A stretch of 64,000 nt of DNA from JBBRHQ01 sp963720735 (GCA_963720735.1 CAVRGL010000007.1:62001-126000), one strand, 5' to 3'. Positions 28,041 to 36,040 are shown, counted from the stretch's first letter. Notes: generated by a model from the letters alone, not told the origin. Program-made: numbers and translations.

Positions 28041-28448
28041 CTATCCACCCCCGAGATCGGGTGTGGTCGCCGCCCGGGTGCGCTCGGACACCTGGAACGG
28101 GGCCCGGTAGCGCAGCAGGGTTTGGCCGAAGCGCAGCTCGTCCCCGTCGTCGAGCAGGCGCCTGCCCTCGACCCGCTCGCCATTGACGAAGCTGCCGTTG
28201 CGCGAGAGCCCCTCGTCGACCAGCACCCACTCGGTCCCCATGCGCCGCAGCTCGGTGTGGATCCGGGAGACATCCTCGTCCCAGGAGAGGACGACGTCGG
28301 CCGAGAGGCTGCGCCCGATCGTCACCCCCGACCAGGCGTCCGGCAGCGAGAGGACCCGCTGGCGCCCGTCCGAGTCGCGGTAGACCAGATAGGGGTCACC
28401 GCGCCGCTCGGCATCGGCCAGCTCGCTGTCCTCGGCCTTCGACGACAC
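28041..28448 (-). CDS. FHA-domain protein
   Basis: The 135-aa product has a forkhead-associated domain (about residues 38-115) with VTIGRSLSADVVLSWDEDVS, SRIHTEL, DEGLSRNGSFVNGERV and LDDGDELRFGQTLLRYR, so the Gly-Arg, Ser-x-x-His and Asn-Gly residues that bind phosphothreonine are all present. I chose GTG at 28448 (MSSKAEDSE start). A TTG at 28484 gives a basic extension that does not resemble the family. An IS element is inserted 45 bases upstream of this start, at CCTAGG, and may have removed its native promoter. It lies 12 bases before lysS. Confidence 0.75.
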   Translation of the reverse strand: MSSKAEDSELADAERRGDPYLVYRDSDGRQRVLSLPDAWSGVTIGRSLSADVVLSWDEDVSRIHTELRRMGTEWVLVDEGLSRNGSFVNGERVEGRRLLDDGDELRFGQTLLRYRAPFQVSERTRAATTPDLGGG

Positions 28449-28492
28449 CCACGGAATTGGACCACGGCGGCGCGGCCGCCGCAAGCAGCCTG

Positions 28493-28498
28493 CCTAGG
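28493..28498. repeat. left target-site duplication CCTAGG
   Basis: CCTAGG directly precedes the left end of the IS481-family element and is matched by 29570-29575. The NCTAGN form agrees with the known target of IS481. Confidence 0.85.
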
Positions 28499-28521
28499 TG
28501 TAGTTCCTAAGCACGTTGTTC
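28499..28521. repeat. left terminal inverted repeat of the IS
   Basis: Starts TGTAGTTCC and ends ACGTTGTTC. It pairs with 29547-29569 in inverse orientation. Confidence 0.85.
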
Positions 28522-28581
28522 ATCCGGACCTCCTTGGAGGCTGGGGGTGTCGAAGCCACCCAGATCCAAGGAGGACACCGG

Positions 28582-29574
28582 ATGAAGCTGCACGCTAACG
28601 CGCCCCTCGGCCCGAAGGGCAGGGCGCTGATGGTGAGGAGGGTGCTGGAAGAGGGCCGCACGCTCGCGGAGGCGGCCGAGGCCGCCGGAGTGAGCGTGCG
28701 GACCGCCGGCAAGTGGGTGCGCCGCTACCGTGACGAGGGCGAGGCTGGGTTGGCCGATCGGAGCTCGGCACCGAGGCGAATCCCGCACCGCACACCCGAT
28801 GACCGCGTCGAGGCGATTGCCGCCCTGCGGCGGCTGCGGATGACCGGGCCCGAGATCGCCGAACTGTTGGAGATGGCGACTTCAACTGTCTCGGCGGTGC
28901 TGGGGAGGATCGGCCTCGGCAGGCTGAGCCGCCTGGAGCCCGAGGAGACCATCCGCCACTATGAGCGCTCCCGCCCGGGGGAGCTGATCCACATCGACGT
29001 CAAGCAACTGGGGCGGATCGGTCCCCATGGCGCCGGGCACAGGATCACTGGTCGAAAGGTGCGGCGAACGACGACGAGAACCGACGCCGAAGGCGCGAAG
29101 CGTCGCCGGATTGGCTGGGAACGCGTCCACGTCTGCGTCGACGACGCCACCCGCCTCGCCTACGTGGAGGTGCTGCCCGACGAGAAGACCGAGACCGCGA
29201 TCGGCTTCCTGCGGCGGGCCTTGACCTTCTACCGCTCACACGGGATCAGGATCGAGCGGCTGATGACCGACAACGGCCCTGCTTACGTTTCGGCCGCCCA
29301 TGCGACCGCCTGCCGCCAGCTCGGAATCCGCCACATCCGCACCCGCCCCTACCGCCCCCAAACAAACGGCAAGGCGGAGCGCTTCATCCGCACGATGCTC
29401 CGTGAGTGGGCCTACGCGGCCGTTTACAGCTCATCGCCAGAGAGGGCGGCCGCCCTCTCTGGCTGGCTCGAGCGCTACAACTACCGGCGAAGACACGGCG
29501 CCCTCGGTCACCGACCGCCGATTGCCCGGCTACGGGAGTTGACCGGGAACAACGTTGCTGGCAACTACACCTAG
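28582..29574 (+). CDS. IS481-family DDE transposase
   Basis: This 330-aa transposase starts MKLHANAPLGPKGRALMVRR after a perfect AAGGAGG site. An N-terminal helix-turn-helix (TLAEAAEAAGVSVRTAGKWV) precedes the rve catalytic core, with the first Asp in ELIHIDVKQLGRIG, the second in RLMTDNGPAYVSA and the Glu in TNGKAERFIRTMLREWAY. The GAGHRITG segment and the RTRPYRPQTNGKAERFI region are typical of IS481. The last codons run through the right inverted repeat, and the TAG stop is supplied by the target duplication CCTAGG, not by the element itself. Confidence 0.95.
   Translation: MKLHANAPLGPKGRALMVRRVLEEGRTLAEAAEAAGVSVRTAGKWVRRYRDEGEAGLADRSSAPRRIPHRTPDDRVEAIAALRRLRMTGPEIAELLEMATSTVSAVLGRIGLGRLSRLEPEETIRHYERSRPGELIHIDVKQLGRIGPHGAGHRITGRKVRRTTTRTDAEGAKRRRIGWERVHVCVDDATRLAYVEVLPDEKTETAIGFLRRALTFYRSHGIRIERLMTDNGPAYVSAAHATACRQLGIRHIRTRPYRPQTNGKAERFIRTMLREWAYAAVYSSSPERAAALSGWLERYNYRRRHGALGHRPPIARLRELTGNNVAGNYT
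29547..29569. repeat. right terminal inverted repeat of the IS
   Basis: Begins GAACAACGT and ends AACTACA, inverse of the left end. It also encodes the last residues of the transposase. Confidence 0.85.
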
Positions 29575-29575
29575 G
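29570..29575. repeat. right target-site duplication CCTAGG
   Basis: Second copy of CCTAGG. Its TAG terminates the transposase on the plus strand and its CTA is the greA stop on the minus strand. Confidence 0.85.
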
Positions 29576-30050
29576 CGGCCTCGATCTTGGTGATCTTCAG
29601 CTTCTTCTTCGGGCCGCGCGGGACGTCGACGGTGACCACGTCGTTGCGCTTGTGGCCGATCAGCGCCTTGCCGATCGGCGATTCGTTGGAGAGCCTGTGC
29701 TCGGCCGGGTCGGCCTCGGTCGAGCCGACGATCTGGAACTTCTGCGAGCTGCCCGACTTCTGGTCCTTGACGTGGACGATCGAGCCGAACTTGACCTCGT
29801 CGGTGCCGAGGCCCTTCTCGTCGATCACCGTGGCGCGGCGCAGCCGCTCCTCGAGCTGGGCGATCCGCGCCTCGAGCAGCGCCTGCTCGTTCTTGGCGTC
29901 GTCGTACTCGGCGTTCTCGGCTATGTCGCCGAACTCGCGCGCTTCCTTGATCCTCTCGGCCACCTCGAGGCGCTTCGTGGTCGAGAGGGTCTCGATCTCT
30001 TCCTTCAGCTTTTCGAGCCCCTCGGGCGTGATCACGGATTGGCGAGTCAT
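29571..30050 (-). CDS. greA: transcription elongation factor GreA
   Basis: GreA enters the RNA polymerase secondary channel and stimulates cleavage of backtracked RNA. The 159-aa protein has the N-terminal coiled-coil with the acidic tip (FGDIAENAEYDDAKNEQ, about residues 40-56) and the C-terminal FKBP-like domain (SPIGKALIGHKRNDVV). Length and motifs are canonical. The IS481 element inserted exactly at its stop codon but the duplicated CCTAGG restores the TAG, so the gene is intact. A -10 candidate lies about 110 bases upstream. Confidence 0.95.
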   Translation of the reverse strand: MTRQSVITPEGLEKLKEEIETLSTTKRLEVAERIKEAREFGDIAENAEYDDAKNEQALLEARIAQLEERLRRATVIDEKGLGTDEVKFGSIVHVKDQKSGSSQKFQIVGSTEADPAEHRLSNESPIGKALIGHKRNDVVTVDVPRGPKKKLKITKIEAA

Positions 30051-30161
30051 TGCTCTTTCCTTAGCTTTGGATCAGGTCAGGAAACAGGGGCCCCCGGCCC
30101 CCACAAACAGAGCGCCCTGTGCAGGGATTTCTCGGCCGCTGCACCGGGCACCGAGCGCGGC

Positions 30162-30167
30162 AGTATA
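30162..30167 (-). promoter_or_regulatory. candidate -10 box for greA
   Basis: TATACT on the minus strand, 112 bases before the greA ATG. No convincing -35 box was found at 16-18 bases, so this is a weak call. Confidence 0.3.
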
Positions 30168-30185
30168 GCGAGGCCGCCCGGCCGC

Positions 30186-31070
30186 TCAGGAACCGTCTGA
30201 GGCGGCGATCGCCTCCACCATGGCGGCGCTCAGCCGGGCGGGGTCCTCGAGCTGCGGGTAGTGCCCGAGGTCGGCGAACTCGGTCACCTCGACGCCGGGG
30301 CGAAGCTCGCGTAGGCCGCCGAGCACGTCCGGGGTCGCCACCGGGTCGAGCATCCCCCAGGCGAAGAGCAGCGGCCGCTCCCAGTCGCGGATCGCTCCGT
30401 GCCAGCGCTCCGCGTAGATCTCGCGCTCGTCCATGTAGCGGACCAGGCGGTGCCCGAGGTGGTGGCCGTCGTTGTGGGTGATCAGCGACCACTGATCGGC
30501 CTCCTCGGCGTCGGTGAGGGGATGCTCGGGGGAGAAGATCGAGCCGAACTGCGCCTTGAAGAATCGCTCCGAGGTGAGCCGGGACGCGACCGGGCCGAAG
30601 CGGCTGCGAAGCACCCGCTGGCCCAGGGTCGGGCTGGACAGCTCGAGGATCATCGAGCCGTTGAAGAGCAGCGCCCCGATCGCCTCGAAGCCGAGCTCGC
30701 CGGCGATGTTGCGGGCGAACAGCTCGGTGGCGACCGAGGTCCCCATGTCGTGGGCGCAGATGAATACCGGTCGGCCATCCCCGTGGCGCGCCACCAGCTC
30801 CTCGGTCAGGTCGGCCTGCCAGGCGAGACCGTAGGTGTGGTCCCGCGGCTTGTCGGAGAGGCCGAAGCCGAGGAAGTCGAAGGCGAGCGCAGCCCGCCCG
30901 GACTCGATCTCCAGCACCTCGCGCCAGTCGTACGAGCTGCTCGGGAAGCCGTGCAGGAAGAGCAGCAGGGGGCCGTCCCCGGCCCGGCTGGTGACGTGGA
31001 TCCCGTGCTCGCGGAAGGTCTCCCGCTGCCCCTTGGCCGCCCACGCCTCGACCCGATCGGTGAGGCTCAC
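30186..31070 (-). CDS. alpha/beta hydrolase, epoxide hydrolase/haloalkane dehalogenase type
   Basis: The 294-aa protein contains LLLFLHGFPSSSYDWREVL (oxyanion region) and the nucleophile elbow ICAHDMGTSVATEL, where the nucleophile is Asp as in epoxide hydrolases and haloalkane dehalogenases. Later parts are LLFAWGMLDPVATPDVLGG (acid) and the FADLGHYPQLEDPARL His. An Asp nucleophile is clear, but the family cannot be split further by eye. Its start overlaps the dusB stop by four bases, so it is the distal gene of the coaX-dusB operon. The substrate is unknown. Confidence 0.85.
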   Translation of the reverse strand: MSLTDRVEAWAAKGQRETFREHGIHVTSRAGDGPLLLFLHGFPSSSYDWREVLEIESGRAALAFDFLGFGLSDKPRDHTYGLAWQADLTEELVARHGDGRPVFICAHDMGTSVATELFARNIAGELGFEAIGALLFNGSMILELSSPTLGQRVLRSRFGPVASRLTSERFFKAQFGSIFSPEHPLTDAEEADQWSLITHNDGHHLGHRLVRYMDEREIYAERWHGAIRDWERPLLFAWGMLDPVATPDVLGGLRELRPGVEVTEFADLGHYPQLEDPARLSAAMVEAIAASDGS

Positions 31071-32086
31071 CTGGCCACCCCCGCGACCTCCGCCCGGCGC
31101 CCGCGGCCGAGCTCGCGGACCAGCTCCCGGGCCCGGTCGATCCCGGCGCTGCGCTGCATCTCGTCGGCGACCTCGCGCGGCGCATCGAGGCGGTCCATGT
31201 AGTGGGGATAGAACTTGCGCAGGTAGCGCGCGGCCCGCTCGGCGCCGAGGTGCAGCTCGGCGCCGTCGATCACCCAGAGCAGCTCCTCGGTGACCTCAGC
31301 CGCGGTCGGCTCAGCGGTGCGCCGCCCGGTCAGCTCCTCGAATACCCAGGGATTCCCGAGAGCGCCACGGGCGATCATCACCGCATCGGCCCCGGAGCGC
31401 CGGTAGGCCTCGCGCGCCGCTTCGGCGCTGCTCAGGCCGCCGGAGATGATCACCGGGACCTCAACCCGCTCGGCGAGCTCCCGGGCAAGCTCGTAGTCGG
31501 GCGCGCCACGGTGCCCGGCCTTGGCACTGCGCGGGTGGAAGCCGATCGCCGCGACTCCGCCCTCCGCGGCGAGCCGCTGCGCGAGCTCGAATCCGGAGCG
31601 ATCCCCCGGCCGCAGTCCGGAGCGCAGCTTCACCGTGACCGGCAGCCCGCTTCCTTCGGCGGCGCCGCGGACCAGCGCCAGGGCCAGCGCGTGATCGGAG
31701 AGGAGGGCCGCGCCTGCCCCGGTCCGGCAGACCTTCCGCACCGGGCAGCCCATGTTGATGTCGATCAGGTCGGCGCCACAGGAAGCCGCGATCCCCGCCC
31801 CGGAGCGCATCACCTCGGGGTCCTGGCCGAAGAGCTGCACCGACACCGGGTGCTCCTCGGGATGGATTCGCATCAGCTCCCGCAGGGTGCGCTCGTTGCG
31901 GTAGTGCAGCCCGAAGCTCGAGACCATCTCCGAGACGGCCAGCCCGGCACCGTGGCGGCGCGCCTGAAGCCGCACGAACCAGTTGCCGATACCGGCCAGC
32001 GGCGCCAGCAGGACCCGGTTGGCGAGCCGGACCCCGCCGATCGAGAACGGCTCCGTCAAACGCGCCTGGCTATTTGTTGAGCTCAT
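31067..32086 (-). CDS. dusB: tRNA-dihydrouridine synthase DusB
   Basis: This 339-aa FMN enzyme reduces uridines in the tRNA D-loop. Motifs are VLLAPLAGIGNWFVRLQA (barrel entry), SVQLFGQDPEVM, DINMGCPVRKVCRTGAGAAL with the catalytic Cys, VTVKLRSGL, AIGFHPRSAKAGHRGAPDY, IISGGLSS and DAVMIARGALGNPWVF (FMN phosphate loop). It is canonical for the family. The 5' end overlaps coaX by 17 bases and the 3' end overlaps the hydrolase gene. Confidence 0.94.
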   Translation of the reverse strand: MSSTNSQARLTEPFSIGGVRLANRVLLAPLAGIGNWFVRLQARRHGAGLAVSEMVSSFGLHYRNERTLRELMRIHPEEHPVSVQLFGQDPEVMRSGAGIAASCGADLIDINMGCPVRKVCRTGAGAALLSDHALALALVRGAAEGSGLPVTVKLRSGLRPGDRSGFELAQRLAAEGGVAAIGFHPRSAKAGHRGAPDYELARELAERVEVPVIISGGLSSAEAAREAYRRSGADAVMIARGALGNPWVFEELTGRRTAEPTAAEVTEELLWVIDGAELHLGAERAARYLRKFYPHYMDRLDAPREVADEMQRSAGIDRARELVRELGRGRRAEVAGVAR

Positions 32087-32843
32087 GGATGATGCGCAAG
32101 CCGGTCAGGGTGAGCAGGTCGTCGACCTCGCTCACCGTCTCGCAGAAGGGCACGATCACATCGGCCATCCCCCCGGTGGCGAGGAAGGAGACATCCTCGC
32201 CCATCTCCGCCTCGAGACGGCGGGCGATCGCGTCGATCGCCCCCGCGAAGCCGTAGATCATCCCGGCCTGCAGGCTGGCCTGGGTGGTTCGCCCGATCAC
32301 CCCGCTCGGCTCGGCCAGGTCCACCTTCGGCAGGCGGGCGGCACGCTCGGTCAGCGCCTCGATCGAGATCTGCACGCCGGGGCCGATCACGCCGCCCAGG
32401 TACTCGCCCGATTCGGAGACCGCGTCGAAGGTGATCGCCGTGCCGAAGTCGACCACCGCGCAGGGGCCACCCAGCTTCTCGTAGGCGGCGACCGCGTTGA
32501 CGAGCCGGTCGGCGCCGAGCTCGTGCGGGTTGTCGAGGCGGACCGCCATCCCGGTCTTCACCCCGGGCCCGACCATTGTCGCCGCCGATCCCAGGTAGCG
32601 CTCGCTCATCCGCTGGTACTCGGGGTTGAGCCGCGGCACCACCGAGCAGACGATCGAGGCATCGACCTCGGCCAGCTCCTTGCCGTCAAGTGCCAGCATG
32701 CTCGCCACACGGACGGCGAGCTGATCGGCAGTGTCCTCGCCGTCGGTGGCGAAGCGCCAGTGCTCGAGCAGCTCGTCGCCGTCGAAGGCGCCGATGTGCG
32801 TCTGCGTGTTCCCGACGTCGATCGCGAGCAGCATCGCCGCCAT
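32070..32843 (-). CDS. coaX: type III pantothenate kinase CoaX
   Basis: CoaX phosphorylates pantothenate, the first step of CoA synthesis. The 257-aa ASKHA-fold protein has AIDVGNTQTHIGAFDGDEL (phosphate-1), HELGADRLVNAVAAYEKLGG, VVDFGTAITFDAVSESGEYL (phosphate-2) and GGVIGPGVQISIEALTERAA. Length is typical. Two ATG codons are available (32843 and 32834) and the second gives MLLAIDVG, equally good. Position near dusB and lysS is conserved in actinobacteria. Confidence 0.95.
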   Translation of the reverse strand: MAAMLLAIDVGNTQTHIGAFDGDELLEHWRFATDGEDTADQLAVRVASMLALDGKELAEVDASIVCSVVPRLNPEYQRMSERYLGSAATMVGPGVKTGMAVRLDNPHELGADRLVNAVAAYEKLGGPCAVVDFGTAITFDAVSESGEYLGGVIGPGVQISIEALTERAARLPKVDLAEPSGVIGRTTQASLQAGMIYGFAGAIDAIARRLEAEMGEDVSFLATGGMADVIVPFCETVSEVDDLLTLTGLRIIHELNK

Positions 32844-32871
32844 TATCGGTTAGCGTTGGCGGATCGGCTGT

Positions 32872-33138
32872 CTGATCGTCCTCTTCGCACTGCTCTCCCC
32901 ACGGCTGGCCCTGTTCGGCCTGTGGATCTTCAGCGACCTGCTGAGCCGCGCCTTCGAGAGCTGGTTCGTCCCCTTCATCGGCTTCTTCCTGCTGCCCTGG
33001 ACGACGCTGGCCTACGCGGTGATGTGGAGCTCCTCCGACGGCGTCGTCGGCTTCGAGTGGTTCATCGTCATCCTCGCCTTCCTCGTCGACCTCGGCTCCT
33101 ACACGGTCAGCGAGCGCCGCCGCTCAGCGAGCGCCTAG
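32872..33138 (+). CDS. small membrane protein, proposed CTG start
   Basis: An open frame of 88 aa is rich in membrane-like residues: LFALLSPRLALFGLWIFSDL, WFVPFIGFFLLPWTTLAYAV and WFIVILAFLVDLGSYTVSER, with a basic end (ERRRSASA). I recall this layout (a first helix with SPR, a middle LLPWTTLAY, an acidic or Asp-containing third helix) from small actinobacterial membrane proteins, which supports translation. There is no ATG, GTG or TTG in frame after the TAG at 32851. CTG at 32872 or a rarer ATC at 32863 must start it, or a base is missing upstream. The stop lies 5 bases before the GST-like gene. Confidence 0.5.
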   Translation: MIVLFALLSPRLALFGLWIFSDLLSRAFESWFVPFIGFFLLPWTTLAYAVMWSSSDGVVGFEWFIVILAFLVDLGSYTVSERRRSASA

Positions 33139-33143
33139 CGCCG

Positions 33144-33890
33144 GTGAAGGTCCGCCTCTACACGATCCCCGGCTCACATCCCGGGATGGCCGCGCGGCTG
33201 ATGCTCGAGCACAAGGGCATTCCCTATACCCGCACCGACCTGCTGCCGGTGATCTCGAAGGGCGCGCTCAAGGCGCTGCGCTTCGACGCTGTGACCGTCC
33301 CGGCGCTGACCGTCGACGGGCGCCGGGTTCAGGGGTCTCGCGCGATCGCCCGCGAGCTCGAGCGCCTCAAGCCCGAGCCGCCGCTCTTCCCTTCCGACCC
33401 GGAGCAACGGAAGGCTGTCGAGGAAGCGGAGCGCTTCGGCGACGAGGAGCTCCAGCACCCGATCCGCCAGATCCTCTGGTGGTGCCTGCGCAAGGACTCG
33501 GCTCCCCTGCGCAGCTACTCGGAGGGGGCGAAGATCGGGGTGCCGATCGGCCTCGCGGTGCGGACGGCGGCGCCGATAGTCGCCCTCTCGGCCCGCTTCA
33601 ACGAGGCCGGGGACGAGAACGTCCGCCGCGACCTCGAGGCGCTGCCGGGGCTGCTCGACCGGATAGACGAGTGGATCGCCGCCGGTGTGCTCGACAGCCC
33701 CGAGCTCTACGCCGCCGACTTCCAGATCGCCCCGAGCGTGCGTCTGGCGATGACCCTCGAAGACCTCCGCCCGATGGTCGAGGACCGCCCCGCGGGCAAG
33801 CTGGCGATGCGGGTCGCCCCCGATTACCCGGGCGAGGCTCCGCCGATTCTCCCGGCGGCCTGGCTCGAGCCGCTGCGGGTGCCCGCCTAG
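33144..33890 (+). CDS. glutathione S-transferase N-terminal-like protein
   Basis: The 248-aa protein starts with GTG (MKVRLYTIPGSHPGMAARLM) and has a thioredoxin-like N-terminal domain with VPALTVDGRRVQGSRAIARE (the cis-Pro and substrate-binding pattern of GST). The active-site CxxC or CPxS is replaced by SHPG, so this is a GST-like fold with Ser at the usual position. The helical C-terminal domain includes YAADFQIAPSVRLAMTLEDL. Actinobacteria lack glutathione, so the thiol partner is unknown (mycothiol or none). The stop overlaps the folK stop (CTAG) on the other strand. Confidence 0.8.
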   Translation: MKVRLYTIPGSHPGMAARLMLEHKGIPYTRTDLLPVISKGALKALRFDAVTVPALTVDGRRVQGSRAIARELERLKPEPPLFPSDPEQRKAVEEAERFGDEELQHPIRQILWWCLRKDSAPLRSYSEGAKIGVPIGLAVRTAAPIVALSARFNEAGDENVRRDLEALPGLLDRIDEWIAAGVLDSPELYAADFQIAPSVRLAMTLEDLRPMVEDRPAGKLAMRVAPDYPGEAPPILPAAWLEPLRVPA

Positions 33891-34408
33891 AGCGCGCCGC
33901 CGCGCTCCACCCGCTGGCCGGGCGGCAGGGCATCCCAGGCGTCCGCGAGGCGGGTGCCGTCGGGGAGGGCGAGCTCGGGGTCCAGCTCGAGCAGCGGCGC
34001 GAGGACGAAGCGGCGACTGGTCACCTCGGGATGGGGTAGGCGGAGCCGCTCGTGCTCGAGCTCGAGGTCGCCGAGCAGCAGCAGATCGATGTCGAGCGGT
34101 CGCGGCCCGTGGCGGGGGCCGCCGAGCTCCCGTCCCCGCTCGGCCTCGATCCGCTTGCAGAGCTCGAGCAGCGCCAGCGGCTCCAGAGCGGTGCGCACCC
34201 TCGCTGCCGCGTTGAGGAAGTCCGGCTGCTCGAGCACCTCCCCGACCGGCTCGGTCACGTAGATGGAAGAGACCGCCTCGACCTCGACATCGCTCTCGCC
34301 GAGCAGCCGGATCGCGGCCCGCAGGTGTCCGGCGCTGTCGCCAACGTTGGAGCCGAGGCCGAGATAGCCGAGCCGGCTATCCCGACCCGTCGTCCTCGTC
34401 GACCTCAT
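33887..34408 (-). CDS. folK: 6-hydroxymethyl-7,8-dihydropterin pyrophosphokinase FolK
   Basis: FolK transfers pyrophosphate from ATP to 6-hydroxymethyl-dihydropterin in folate synthesis. The 173-aa protein has GYLGLGSNVGDSAGHLRAAI, the VSSIYVTEPVG and QPDFLNAAARV segments, ELGGPRHGPRPLDIDLLLLG (signature) and LPHPEVTSRRFVLAPLLEL. It overlaps folB by 32 bases. Convergent with the GST-like gene, the two sharing a CTAG stop overlap. Slightly basic N-terminal extension of about 12 residues. Confidence 0.94.
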   Translation of the reverse strand: MRSTRTTGRDSRLGYLGLGSNVGDSAGHLRAAIRLLGESDVEVEAVSSIYVTEPVGEVLEQPDFLNAAARVRTALEPLALLELCKRIEAERGRELGGPRHGPRPLDIDLLLLGDLELEHERLRLPHPEVTSRRFVLAPLLELDPELALPDGTRLADAWDALPPGQRVERGGAL

Positions 34409-34802
34409 CCTCGTCGTCGGCGCGCTCGTGTGTCACTTCGACCGCGACCTCGGTGATGGCCAGCGGGATCGGCGGCTCCGGCTTCGCGGCCCGCACCCGC
34501 ACCGATTCGCAGCCGAAGCTCTCGATCAGCCGCTCGCCGACCACCTGGCAGAGCCGCTCCAGGGTCCGGTAGCTGCGCTCGGTCGCCGCCAGGGCGACGA
34601 TGTCGCATGCCTCCGCGTAGTCGACCGTGTCCTCGAGCCGATCGGTGAGCACGGCGTCGCAGTCGGGAACGTCGAAGGAGAGGTCGAACTCGAGCCGCTG
34701 GCCGATCTCCCGCTCGGCCTCCGTCACGCCGTGGTGGGTGTAGATCGAGAGGCCGCGGAGCTCGACCTCGACCCTCGACTCGGTTCCCTCGGGGCTGTCC
34801 AT
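34377..34802 (-). CDS. folB: dihydroneopterin aldolase FolB
   Basis: FolB makes 6-hydroxymethyl-dihydropterin from dihydroneopterin. The 141-aa protein contains VELRGLSIYTHHGVTEAERE, then LTDRLEDTVDYAEACDIVA, then SYRTLERLCQVVGERLIESF and AAKPEPPIPLAITEVAVEV, with the conserved Tyr, Glu (in THHGVTEAE) and Lys (AKPE). The C-terminal tail is acidic (ADDEDEVDEDD). It lies 9 bases downstream of folP. Confidence 0.94.
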   Translation of the reverse strand: MDSPEGTESRVEVELRGLSIYTHHGVTEAEREIGQRLEFDLSFDVPDCDAVLTDRLEDTVDYAEACDIVALAATERSYRTLERLCQVVGERLIESFGCESVRVRAAKPEPPIPLAITEVAVEVTHERADDEDEVDEDDGSG

Positions 34803-34811
34803 TCCCGGACC

Positions 34812-35639
34812 CTACGCAAGCAGCGGGGGAGGCGGCGGGCCGGCGATAGCCGCCGCAACCCGCAGCGCCTGCGCCATCTGATCGACGTCGTGGACGCGGA
34901 GCACCTCGGCGCCGTTGGTGGCGGCAAGCACCGAGGCGGCGATCGTCCCGCCGAGCCTCTCCCCCACCTCGGAGCCGTCGATCTTGCCGATGAAGCTCTT
35001 GCGCGAGGCGCCGACGACGACCGGCATGCCGAGCGACGCGATCTCCCCCAGTCGCCGCAGCAGCTCGAGGTTGTGCTCGAGAGTCTTGCCGAAGCCGATT
35101 CCGGGGTCGAGCCAGATCCTCTCCTCGGAGACGCCGGCGGCGATCGCCGCCTCGGCCCGCTCGGCGAGAAAGGCGCGGACGTCGTCGACGACGTCGTCGT
35201 AGACCGGGTCGACCTGCATGGTGCGCGGGTTGCCGAGCATGTGCATGAGCACCAGGCCGGCGCCGCGCTCGGCGACCAGGGGCCCGATGTCGGGATCGGC
35301 GCGCAGCGCGGTGACGTCGTTGACGATCGTCGCCCCGGCCTCGAGCGCCGCCTCGGCGACCGCCAGCTTCGAGGTGTCGATCGAGATCGAGACCTCCTCC
35401 GCGGCCAGGGCCTCGGAGAGCCCCAGGACGACCGGCTCTGTCCGGCTCCGCTCCTCGGCCGCGCCCACCTCCTCGGCCCCGGGCCGGGTCGACTCGCCGC
35501 CGACGTCGAGGATCTCCGCTCCCTGCACTGCCAGCTCGCGGCCGTGGTCGATCGCCGGGCCGGGCTCGAGGTAGAGGCCTCCGTCGGAAAACGAGTCCGG
35601 GGTGACGTTCACCACCCCCATGATGCGCACGCCGTCCAT
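34812..35639 (-). CDS. folP: dihydropteroate synthase FolP
   Basis: FolP condenses 6-hydroxymethyl-dihydropterin pyrophosphate with p-aminobenzoate. The 275-aa TIM-barrel protein starts MDGVRIMGVVNVTPDSFSDG, with ILDVGGESTRPGAEEV, SIDTSKLAVAEAALEAGATI, VNDVTALRAD, LMHMLGNPRTMQ, LDPGIGFGKTLEHNLELL and ASRKSFIGKIDG. The ATG overlaps the stop of the upstream SnoaL-like gene (ATGA). folE is not in the window. Confidence 0.95.
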   Translation of the reverse strand: MDGVRIMGVVNVTPDSFSDGGLYLEPGPAIDHGRELAVQGAEILDVGGESTRPGAEEVGAAEERSRTEPVVLGLSEALAAEEVSISIDTSKLAVAEAALEAGATIVNDVTALRADPDIGPLVAERGAGLVLMHMLGNPRTMQVDPVYDDVVDDVRAFLAERAEAAIAAGVSEERIWLDPGIGFGKTLEHNLELLRRLGEIASLGMPVVVGASRKSFIGKIDGSEVGERLGGTIAASVLAATNGAEVLRVHDVDQMAQALRVAAAIAGPPPPPLLA

Positions 35640-36037
35640 CACTCCGCAGCTCGCGCCGCGCCGACCGCGTCCTCGAATGTCTGGAACAGCGTGAGGCGGA
35701 CCACCATCCCGTCCCCCAGTCTCCACAGCTGGCCGCCGTGGGCATCGACCTCTATGCCGTCCCGGCCCCGGGCGCGCAGGTGGGTGCCGACGACGATCGC
35801 GCCGGGGGACAGCTGCTCGATCCGGTCCGCCTCGATCTTGATCCCCTCGAAGGTGGCGAGCAGGTTCTCGCGCCAGCCGCGCTCGATCTCGTCCTTGCCG
35901 CGATAGACGCCCCGGTACGGCGCCAGGGAATTCGACCAGTCCGCAACCGCGTCGGGGGCGAAGTGCTCCAGCAGCCGCTCGATGTCGCCCTCGGACATCG
36001 CCGAGATCGCTCGACGCACCACCTCCAGGTCCTCCAA
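35639..36037 (-). CDS. SnoaL/NTF2-like protein
   Basis: The 132-aa protein begins MEDLEVVRRAISAMSEGDIE and continues RLLEHFAPDAVADWSNSLAP, YRGVYRGKDEIERGWRENLL, then a beta-rich second half (VVGTHLRARGRDGIEVDAHG). This is the cone-shaped NTF2/SnoaL fold. The function cannot be told. It overlaps folP by ATGA and lies 3 bases after the amine oxidase gene, so it joins folate genes in the same transcript without an evident pathway link. Confidence 0.83.
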   Translation of the reverse strand: MEDLEVVRRAISAMSEGDIERLLEHFAPDAVADWSNSLAPYRGVYRGKDEIERGWRENLLATFEGIKIEADRIEQLSPGAIVVGTHLRARGRDGIEVDAHGGQLWRLGDGMVVRLTLFQTFEDAVGAARAAE

Positions 36038-36040
36038 CCT

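Larger units (their letters stand above)
28499..29569 (+). mobile_element. IS481-family insertion sequence, complete
   Basis: The element is 1071 bp, begins TGTAGTT and ends AACTACA. The terminal inverted repeats are 23 bases with about 18 matches (left 28499-28521, right 29547-29569; the shared parts are TGTAGTT and ACGTTGTTC). It is flanked by 6-bp direct repeats CCTAGG. It carries one transposase gene on the plus strand. Both ends and the transposase are intact, so it looks recent. It lies between greA and the FHA gene without breaking greA. Confidence 0.93.

Noticed and set aside
27997..28273. Two short minus-strand frames over the FHA gene start and lysS start
   Set aside because: They are alternate-frame shadows of the FHA-coding strand, with no recognisable domain.
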